NCBI GenBank assembly: GCA_019057595.1
Contig: DXJI01000023.1
Location: forward strand, 1-11,233
Direction: 5' to 3'
DNA: 11,233 bases
Source: Candidatus Thorarchaeota archaeon
Lineage (GTDB): Archaea; Asgardarchaeota; Thorarchaeia; Thorarchaeales; Thorarchaeaceae
Positions 6,009 through 11,233 of the stretch are shown piece by piece (the first letter of the stretch is position 1; the number at the start of each line of letters is the position of its first letter). Made by a program: the position numbers and the translations under genes. Below the pieces are notes generated by a model. That model was not told the DNA's origin. It saw nothing but the letters and a program-made list of their open reading frames with translations, and ran no database searches.

Positions 6009-6977
6009 CTACTGATTGGACCGCTCCTCGATTATTTTCTTGAGCTCACGGGGTTTCTCAATTTGGTCAAGCTCGAGCTGGCGAATCACAGGTAGGTCCG
6101 ACACACTCTCTTCAACCTGGCCTTCTTCAACAATTAAGACAGCGTTTGATTCTGTGACCTTGGATACACTCTTCAGGATCTCCATACGTTTCTGCAGAGA
6201 CCGACTTGTGATAGACCCAACTCCAGACATTAGGGGAGGACCTTCCTCCTTTGCTGCAACATGGAATGGTGCTCTATCAGTCCAGAGGACACGCATACCT
6301 AATCTCTCGAAAAAGTGATTCACGCGGAACTCTAGGTCTGGAATGTCCTGTGGTCCATCTGGTTGTTTCAGAGCCTTTTCATCAACGCGTTCGTGTAGCA
6401 GATCAATCGGAATGATCAGGTCCGTTTCGAGGACCTCCTCTAGTCGTTCAGCAATATCTGTGCTGACACCCATGTGTTCGTATTCCTTCTCGTATGCCAA
6501 TACCGCTCTCGCTGACACTTGAACGTATTCAGCCAATTTGCCTGTGGACATGTTCTGCTCCAGTCTCGCTTCACGTAGCTTCTCCCCATCTATCGCAACA
6601 AAACGACCGCCCTTCTGGCTGAATTCTCTGGGCATTTGTTCTTCAGCAATCATACTCTGAAAACTGGGAGGTGCAATTGTAGATACTCCATACCTTTTGT
6701 ATACAACACCAGGGTCAAGTTTCCCCTTCCTGGTCTTTCTTCCAACGACCAGAGGAGTTGCATTGAAGAAATGGGCAACGAGCTGTAACGCCATAGCATC
6801 TTGGCTTGTGAGAACATCGATATTTGCCAAGACCTTGATTAGAATCAGTTTTTCTCCCTTACGGGCCACGAGATCAAAGCAACTGGGTCTCACATCGCAT
6901 TGTGATGAGAGACTAAACCCAGCATCCTCTAACTGAGAAACTACCTCATTGGTTAGCTGAGCACGTGCTTTTGTCAA
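6009..6977 (-). CDS. Archaeal XRE-type HTH transcriptional regulator with nuclease-like N-terminal domain
   Basis: This is a member of the conserved archaeal 'putative HTH-type transcriptional regulatory protein' family (COG1395 type), 322 residues, a normal length. The N-terminal part (about 1-110) has the FDLVARKGEKLILIKVL pattern (34-50) of a restriction-endonuclease-like fold, probably without nuclease activity. The central helix-turn-helix is at about 133-188 (LREARLEQNMSTGKLAEYV, then SARAVLAYEKEYEH). A C-terminal alpha/beta domain of about 130 residues follows (VNHFFERLGMRVLWTDRAPF at 219-238). The target is unknown. The frame is closed by a TGA shortly upstream. The start is TTG at 6977, chosen because GGAG lies 6 nt before it. 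The gene is last in the - strand run nop5-flpA-DUF61 after a 62-nt spacer. That spacer contains a weak TATA-like CTATTAGATA, so it may have its own promoter. Confidence 0.88.
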   Translation of the reverse strand: MTKARAQLTNEVVSQLEDAGFSLSSQCDVRPSCFDLVARKGEKLILIKVLANIDVLTSQDAMALQLVAHFFNATPLVVGRKTRKGKLDPGVVYKRYGVSTIAPPSFQSMIAEEQMPREFSQKGGRFVAIDGEKLREARLEQNMSTGKLAEYVQVSARAVLAYEKEYEHMGVSTDIAERLEEVLETDLIIPIDLLHERVDEKALKQPDGPQDIPDLEFRVNHFFERLGMRVLWTDRAPFHVAAKEEGPPLMSGVGSITSRSLQKRMEILKSVSKVTESNAVLIVEEGQVEESVSDLPVIRQLELDQIEKPRELKKIIEERSNQ

Positions 6978-7039
6978 CTTAGACTCCAGTCACTTTTCTG
7001 TTTCGAACCTTTTTCAGCCTATCTAATAGTGAAAATACA

Positions 7040-7492
7040 TCATGGAGTATCTTTTCCCTTTGAAGACATAGCGATGCCTATGCTGGTAGTCGATGGCATC
7101 TTCCTTCTTAGAAGTTGGACTTGTGGTCTGGCAAGACGCTCCACTGGTTTCCAAGACCCAAATTTTTCCCATTCTAGGTCAACATATCCTAGAACTCGAT
7201 GGATTGTGAACAGTTCGACCTTGCTACCTGCTACTGTGTATATTCCCTCTCCATAGTCGAGTCTACGTAACAAAATAATGGGAAGAAGGATTTCTTTATG
7301 ATACCGTGATGGCACCTCTTTGGCGATTTCGACAATCTCATCCTTTCTAAATACTGAGAGTTGACCATCTCTAGTCCTGAATTGTGGTGATTCGGCGGTT
7401 AAGAGCTCAGAAAGGGGGTGTCTTGATTCGGGAAGGTGATCATTGAGAGTGTCGATATCTCGTTCAATCATCTTCTCGATGAAAGGACTCAC
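7040..7492 (-). CDS. DUF61 / UPF0216 family protein, 150 aa
   Basis: A small archaeal protein of unknown function, recognisable by the family pattern LNDHLPESRHPLSELL at 16-31, RDG at 41-43, an E/D-hydrophobic helix at 52-60 and LLPIILLRRLDYGEGIYTVAG at 69-89 followed by a beta-rich C-terminal half. There are no cysteine clusters and no membrane segments. The frame extends to another GTG at 7516, but the GTG at 7492 is much better: it sits 6 nt behind a perfect GGAGGA (7499-7504 on the - strand) and its bases overlap the flpA stop as GTGA. The resulting N-terminus (MSPFIEKMIERDIDTL) also matches where family members begin. The 4-nt overlap implies translational coupling to fibrillarin. Its place next to flpA and nop5 hints at a job in RNA or ribosome metabolism, but this is inference. 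Confidence 0.85.
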   Translation of the reverse strand: MSPFIEKMIERDIDTLNDHLPESRHPLSELLTAESPQFRTRDGQLSVFRKDEIVEIAKEVPSRYHKEILLPIILLRRLDYGEGIYTVAGSKVELFTIHRVLGYVDLEWEKFGSWKPVERLARPQVQLLRRKMPSTTSIGIAMSSKGKDTP

Positions 7493-8184
7493 TTCAGTTC
7501 CTCCGAAACTCGGCACACAATAAATCGATGGTCTTTCTCCAGGGGGTTGAGATCCACATTGTCAACGATTTGCAATCCTAGATTATCCAAGGTAGCAATC
7601 TCCTTACTGTAAATCTCATCAAGACTTGATGCAGAATCGATGCTTCGGGCCTTAATTGCCAACATGCCCCATGCTCCAAAGGAGCAGAAAGTCTTGAGGT
7701 TCTCGTACAGAATGTCTGCTTGATTGGGTTGAGCAACATCTTGATAGACCACTTCTATGGGTCCTGCGACCACAGAAGCATACCTCGTTGGATGTCTGGC
7801 ATCATCGATAACAGGAAGGATGTTGTTACGAGCAGCAGCCAAATGAATGAGGTTTCGCGCTGTTCGTTCAGAGAACTCAACTGCATAAATTGCGCCCTTA
7901 TCACCCACGATGTCAGAGCAATGACTTACTGTGGTTCCTGAAGCAGCTCCCAAGTATAGAATCTTGGACCCTGGCTGAATTGGCATCTCTGAGAGACCGT
8001 TCTTTAGTGCAGCCGATAATTTTGACCGTCTGGTCGACCAAAGTCGGTACTCTTTACCATCGATTTTGATCAGTTTCTCTCCGTACACACTGGTCCCCGG
8101 TGTGAGTGACTGTGTACAGAACGAGATTCGATCCATATCTTTGATTGTGTAGACTCCTGGGAATTTGTGTTGAGAAACATTCAA
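7489..8184 (-). CDS. flpA: Fibrillarin-like rRNA/tRNA 2'-O-methyltransferase
   Basis: Fibrillarin is the S-adenosylmethionine-dependent enzyme of the box C/D RNP and adds 2'-O-methyl groups to rRNA and tRNA at sites chosen by guide RNAs. The 231-residue protein has the SAM-binding loop LGAASGTTVSH at 78-88, YAVEFS at 100-105 with the acidic ribose-binding position, DDAR at 127-130, QDVAQPNQ at 148-155 with catalytic D149, and AIKARSID at 176-183 with catalytic K178. The N-terminal beta domain (1-60) that docks on Nop5 is present. There is no glycine/arginine-rich N-terminus, as is usual in archaea. The start is TTG at 8184, overlapping the nop5 stop as TTGA. It is supported by GGAGGAGGT (8193-8201, - strand) 8 nt upstream. 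This gives tight translational coupling within the nop5-flpA-DUF61 run. Confidence 0.96.
   Translation of the reverse strand: MNVSQHKFPGVYTIKDMDRISFCTQSLTPGTSVYGEKLIKIDGKEYRLWSTRRSKLSAALKNGLSEMPIQPGSKILYLGAASGTTVSHCSDIVGDKGAIYAVEFSERTARNLIHLAAARNNILPVIDDARHPTRYASVVAGPIEVVYQDVAQPNQADILYENLKTFCSFGAWGMLAIKARSIDSASSLDEIYSKEIATLDNLGLQIVDNVDLNPLEKDHRFIVCRVSEELK
7499..7504 (-). promoter_or_regulatory. Ribosome-binding site that fixes the DUF61 start
   Basis: The - strand reads GGAGGA here, 6 nt before GTG 7492. It lies inside the last codons of flpA and overrules the longer frame that begins at GTG 7516. Confidence 0.75.
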
Positions 8185-9482
8185 TGTTGACGACCTCCTC
8201 CTTGTCTTCTCTTTGGTCGCCCTCCCCTACCAGAATGCTTCTTCTTCATTGTTGGCGGGGGTCTCGGTTTGGGTGGCGGAGCCTTAGGATTCTGGCGTCT
8301 GATCTCTTCAACTCTCGACATGAATTCCTCCCGCAGTTTCTCACCCAAATTCTTCTCTGAGTAAGCGTCAATTCGGGCGGCAATCGACAATTTTCCAGCC
8401 AATGATCGTGCTATTTTTCCTCTCTGCCAATACGGTGCAGTATTGACCTCTGCCACTCTATAGATAATTCCATGTTTTGGAGGGTCAGCCCCGGTCTTCA
8501 GACTTCTGAAGAGCGCTTTTTCAGCACCATACACTTGGACTGTGCTGGACGGTTTCTGTGCCAATTCTTTCAGTGAACCCGCCAGACTAATCAGACGTGC
8601 TCCAATCAGAGGACCAGCCAATGCACTGACATTTGGTGCAATGGTGGACATCATGGAGTTGACGTATTCCTCGAGTTCGGTTCTCATCTTGTATAGGTCA
8701 TCAACAGTCTTTGCAAGTCCTCCAATCGCTAAGAGGTCTGACTCCGCAAATTCTGCCCCAATATCCCCAGTGAGTGCGTTCATTATCTGTTCTGCATTTG
8801 CTGGAGAAACTCCTGCTGACTCGATGCATTCTTTGGTGATTGCAGATTTACCTGTACAGTTGTTCAGAATACGTGCAAATTGCTCTTGGTCCTCTACTAA
8901 TCTGCTTAATGATGGATGGTGTAAGGAGTACCATTCGCGAAGCCGCATGACCAACAAATTGATTGACTTGTCAATCTCATCCACGGCATCAATGGCATTC
9001 TTCACAAGAAGGTCTTTCTCTTCACTGGCGGCACTTATCTTGCTCTTGGCCAATCTGATAGACACATCTCGTCTAAATGAGGAGATATCATCATGTGAGG
9101 ATACGATTCCATCACCGATCAGATAGTCATCCTGACCATCTCTGAACCATCGTGGTGCTGCTCCTGCTCCGACTCGTACCTGGAAATCTTTGACCTTTGA
9201 CAGTGTTCTAGCAAACATGGGGTCTTCTACGACCACATCTATACCCTGAAGGTTCTTTGTGATAGATTCAAGCAGGTCTGTAGACTCTTCATCATTAACA
9301 GCCATCAGATTTGTAGCTGCAATGGCAGCATCTGGATAAAACATGTGTTTCGCAGTAACTTTCCCTTCGTCATCAAGGACAAAGACTCCGAACACTGTAA
9401 GAGAGAGATAAGTTGGCACCGTGAATCCTTCCTGGTGAGGTCTGGTTGCAGAACTTGTTGAACATCGGATAAGTCTGTCCAT
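8181..9482 (-). CDS. nop5: Nop5 (Nop56/58-like), box C/D RNP core protein
   Basis: Nop5 is the scaffold of the archaeal box C/D RNP: its N-terminal domain holds fibrillarin, its coiled coil pairs two copies, and its NOP domain binds the L7Ae/kink-turn RNA. In this 433-residue product the fibrillarin-binding domain is about 25-130, the coiled-coil region about 145-280, and the NOP domain contains PNVSALAGPLIGARLISLAG at 283-302, SSTVQVYGAEKALFR at 312-326 and PPKHGIIY at 334-341. After about residue 397 comes a proline stretch, then a lysine/arginine/glycine-rich tail (SGRGGRPKRRQGGGRQH). The ATG at 9482 adds about 21 residues before the usual first strand (YLSLTVFGVFVLDDEG); GTG at 9419, behind a GAAGGA-like site, would give a 412-residue protein closer to the family. 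I keep the ATG but rate the choice as open. It is the first gene of the - strand cluster. Confidence 0.95.
   Translation of the reverse strand: MDRLIRCSTSSATRPHQEGFTVPTYLSLTVFGVFVLDDEGKVTAKHMFYPDAAIAATNLMAVNDEESTDLLESITKNLQGIDVVVEDPMFARTLSKVKDFQVRVGAGAAPRWFRDGQDDYLIGDGIVSSHDDISSFRRDVSIRLAKSKISAASEEKDLLVKNAIDAVDEIDKSINLLVMRLREWYSLHHPSLSRLVEDQEQFARILNNCTGKSAITKECIESAGVSPANAEQIMNALTGDIGAEFAESDLLAIGGLAKTVDDLYKMRTELEEYVNSMMSTIAPNVSALAGPLIGARLISLAGSLKELAQKPSSTVQVYGAEKALFRSLKTGADPPKHGIIYRVAEVNTAPYWQRGKIARSLAGKLSIAARIDAYSEKNLGEKLREEFMSRVEEIRRQNPKAPPPKPRPPPTMKKKHSGRGGRPKRRQGGGRQH
8193..8201 (-). promoter_or_regulatory. Ribosome-binding site of flpA within the end of nop5
   Basis: The - strand reads GGAGGAGGT, 8 nt before the TTG at 8184. 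The same bases encode the glycine-rich end of Nop5, so the tail and the signal share sequence. Confidence 0.7.
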
Positions 9483-9526
9483 TGAGCTTATTACTGATTG
9501 TCATTTAGTTCGGTCAAGGTGAACAA
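9483..9526. promoter_or_regulatory. Compact divergent promoter region of nop5 and pyrD
   Basis: Only 44 nt separate the two start codons. On the + strand CTTATTA (9487-9493) is TATA-like and would start transcription near 9516, just ahead of AGGTGA (9517-9522), which sits 4 nt before the TTG of pyrD. On the - strand a weaker AACTAAATG (about 9501-9509) lies about 20-27 nt before the nop5 ATG, compatible with a leaderless nop5 message. The two promoters would overlap, so one may hinder the other. Confidence 0.4.
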
Positions 9527-10402
9527 TTGAAGATACAGGGGTACTGGCTTGCATCAGGTGTCCTGGGAGTCACAGCCTCCACCATGATGCGAGTGATTGA
9601 GTCTGGTGCTGATGCAGTGGTCACTAAATCAATTGGACCTCTTCCTAGAAAGGGTCATCCAGGACCCATACTCACGTCATCTCACGGAGGACTCCTCAAT
9701 GCGGTGGGGCTTACGAATCCAGGGATAGACGCGTTTAGTGATGAGATGGACCTGCTGAGAAAGAAGAAGGTGCCAGTGGTACTCAGTATCTTTGGAAACA
9801 CCATTGACGAGATCTCTGATATAGCCAGAAAGGGGGAGGCAATGAAACCACATGCCATCGAGCTGAACCTCTCCTGCCCACATGCAGAGATCAGTCAGAT
9901 AGCTCATGACCCTGAGATGACCCGAAAATATGTGGAGGCAGTAAAGAATTCAGTAGATTGTCCAGTCTACGCAAAACTGACTCCAAATGCAGCAGATATT
10001 GTGGCAGTTGGAAAGGCTGCAGAGGAGGCTGGTGCAGATGCGGTGGTGGCAATCAACACTGTCAAAGGAATGAAGATCGACATCTATCAGATGCAGCCTG
10101 TATTGGGAAACAGGGTCGGTGGATTGTCAGGTTCTCCAATCTTTCCAGTTGCTATCAGGTGCGTTTACGACCTGAGTCAGGCACTCAGCATTCCAATCAT
10201 TGGGGTTGGAGGTGTAGCAACTTGGCAGGATGCTGTGGAGATGCATCTCGCAGGAGCCAGTGCTATTCAGATTGGAACCGCATTGATAGAGAGCCTTGAT
10301 GTGTTCTCAAAAATCAAAGACGGTGTGAAGAAGTACCTGAAAGAGATGAAAATCACCAAGATATCAGAAATCATAGGTGCAGCCTGGAGGTCTGATAGAT
10401 GA
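9527..10402 (+). CDS. pyrD: Dihydroorotate dehydrogenase, class 1B catalytic subunit
   Basis: PyrD oxidises dihydroorotate to orotate in pyrimidine synthesis using FMN. The 291-residue barrel shows the FMN-binding ASG (9-11), K34 in TKSIGP, the substrate loop NAVGLTNPG (58-66), NLSCPH (113-118) with C117, the catalytic base of class 1 type B enzymes (type A uses serine in some lineages and class 2 uses serine), K150, INTVKG (176-181), GGLSG (198-202), GVGG (226-229) and GTAL (250-253). The N-terminus is about 15 residues shorter than in typical family members, which start with a strand before the ASG; the upstream frame closes at a TAG (9506-9508). TTG at 9527 is the start, 4 nt behind AGGTGA. 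The stop overlaps the pyrK start as ATGA, so the two subunits are probably translationally coupled. Confidence 0.95.
   Translation: MKIQGYWLASGVLGVTASTMMRVIESGADAVVTKSIGPLPRKGHPGPILTSSHGGLLNAVGLTNPGIDAFSDEMDLLRKKKVPVVLSIFGNTIDEISDIARKGEAMKPHAIELNLSCPHAEISQIAHDPEMTRKYVEAVKNSVDCPVYAKLTPNAADIVAVGKAAEEAGADAVVAINTVKGMKIDIYQMQPVLGNRVGGLSGSPIFPVAIRCVYDLSQALSIPIIGVGGVATWQDAVEMHLAGASAIQIGTALIESLDVFSKIKDGVKKYLKEMKITKISEIIGAAWRSDR
10386..10391 (+). promoter_or_regulatory. Ribosome-binding site of pyrK
   Basis: GGAGGT, 7 nt before the ATG at 10399, lies within the last codons of pyrD. It supports this start over the in-frame ATG at 10417. Confidence 0.7.
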
Positions 10403-11223
10403 ACATTGACAGTCTGATGGGCAATCAGGTCTCTATACAGATTTCTCAAATAGTCAAAGAAACCGATACAGCCAGCACTATCCAGTTCAAAGTTCCGAAA
10501 CCGGATTTCAAAGTTACACCAGGCCAGTTCTTGATGATCTGGATTCCGGGTGTGGATGAAATTCCCATGAGTGTTTCACTATGGGACCCGCCCAACGTCG
10601 GAATCACGGTCCTCCCAATTGGAGAAGCAACAGAGTCATTGATCTCTCTTCAACCCGGCGATTGGATAGGAATCAGGGGTCCTTTTGGCTCGTCCTTTGA
10701 CTTGGACTCAAAGAAGGCATTGATTGTGGGGGGAGGTGTCGGAATGGCTCCCTTGAGACCGTTGGTCTATGATCTTCTTAAGAGCGCGGTTGATGTGACG
10801 CTTCTAATTGGAGCCAAGACAAAGCACGAGCTGGTGTTCCTCGAGGAGTTCTCCAAGTTGTCAGACGATAGATTCACACTCAGTACATCAACTGATGATG
10901 GTTCCTCAGGATTCAAGGGATTTGCCACCGATGCAGTGAATGAAAGTCTTGATGTTCAGAACTATGATACTGTGTATACCTGTGGACCTGAACTCATGAT
11001 GTTTGGACTCTTTGAACAAATAAGAGATCTGAAGGTTCGATTTCAGGCGTCTCTTGAACGGTTCATGAAATGTGGATGTGGTATCTGTGGGACTTGTGCT
11101 ATGGACCCAACTGGTACACTGGTCTGTGTCGATGGACCAGTCTATACAAAGACGCAGCTATCAGATATCACAGAGTTTGGCAAGTATCATCGCAATGCAA
11201 TGGGCTTGAAGAAGACGTTTTGA
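10399..11223 (+). CDS. pyrK: Dihydroorotate dehydrogenase electron transfer subunit PyrK
   Basis: PyrK carries FAD and a 2Fe-2S cluster and passes electrons from the FMN of PyrD to NAD. This 274-residue protein has a ferredoxin-reductase-like layout: a beta-barrel FAD domain (about 8-100) with GQF (42-44), the FAD-binding DEIPMSVS (53-60) and GPFG (94-97). The NAD domain follows with GGGVGMAPLRPL at 111-122 and YTCGPELMM at 193-201. A C-terminal cluster loop contains C225, C227, C230, C233 and C243. Four of these should hold the 2Fe-2S cluster, most likely C225, C230, C233 and C243 in the C-x4-C-x2-C-x9-C spacing; C227 is extra. Length and order agree with the archaeal family. It overlaps pyrD by 4 nt, so the pair should assemble as the heteromeric class 1B enzyme. 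The gene ends 10 nt before the window does. Confidence 0.94.
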   Translation: MNIDSLMGNQVSIQISQIVKETDTASTIQFKVPKPDFKVTPGQFLMIWIPGVDEIPMSVSLWDPPNVGITVLPIGEATESLISLQPGDWIGIRGPFGSSFDLDSKKALIVGGGVGMAPLRPLVYDLLKSAVDVTLLIGAKTKHELVFLEEFSKLSDDRFTLSTSTDDGSSGFKGFATDAVNESLDVQNYDTVYTCGPELMMFGLFEQIRDLKVRFQASLERFMKCGCGICGTCAMDPTGTLVCVDGPVYTKTQLSDITEFGKYHRNAMGLKKTF

Positions 11224-11233
11224 TTCTATGTAG

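Noticed and set aside
7000..7012. GGTTCGAAAC on the - strand, resembling a tRNA T-loop
   Set aside because: The surrounding 62-nt spacer is too short for a tRNA and shows no acceptor or anticodon stems.
8542..9126. 194-codon + strand ORF opposite nop5
   Set aside because: It is a mirror of the nop5 coding sequence: composition is serine/leucine-rich, no signals precede it, and nop5 is certain.
1..11233. CRISPR arrays, insertion sequences, prophage genes or attachment sites
   Set aside because: No spaced direct repeats, transposase or integrase motifs, or element-like terminal repeats were seen apart from the single inverted repeat at 594-675.

Overview
The window is a gene-dense stretch of an archaeal chromosome. 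Archaeal information-processing genes make this clear: ribosomal protein S30e, a primase small-subunit-like protein, archaeal-type RNase HII, fibrillarin and Nop5 of the box C/D RNP, archaeal Elp3, the archaeal XRE-type regulator family and a DUF61/UPF0216 protein. Ribosome-binding sites of the GGAGGT/AGGTGA type and TATA-like boxes about 26 nt upstream of starts fit this. Base composition is moderate, and TTG and GTG starts are common. An Asgard-type lineage (for example Thorarchaeota-like) is a guess from gene content and the eukaryote-like flavour of some proteins; I cannot prove it without a search.

Layout. Positions 1-582 hold an unrecognised + strand gene. It is followed by a short convergent spacer with a conspicuous nested inverted repeat (594-675). 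Positions 685-2907 hold two - strand genes: a HEAT-like helical protein, then elp3. A divergent promoter region (2908-3018) separates them from the small + strand gene for S30e. A long - strand primase-like gene (3220-4926) converges on S30e. The only sizeable gap (4927-5327) carries the promoter region of the primase gene and a candidate 50-residue CPxC protein ahead of rnhB (+ strand, 5328-6008). From 9482 back to 6009 runs a - strand cluster: nop5, flpA, DUF61, HTH regulator. The first three are joined by 4-nt stop/start overlaps. Divergent from nop5, pyrD and pyrK (9527-11223) overlap by 4 nt and fill the end of the window.

How the genes work together. Nop5 and fibrillarin are two of the three core proteins of the RNA-guided 2'-O-methylation complex. 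PyrD and PyrK form a class 1B dihydroorotate dehydrogenase that passes electrons through FMN, FAD and a 2Fe-2S cluster to NAD. Elp3 modifies wobble uridine of tRNA, S30e is part of the small ribosomal subunit, and RNase HII and the primase act at the replication fork. The window is mostly housekeeping. The parts most worth a second look are the primase-like protein (long N-terminal extension, no visible zinc cluster), the nested inverted repeat at 594-675, the small CPxC ORF before rnhB, and the HEAT-like protein upstream of elp3.
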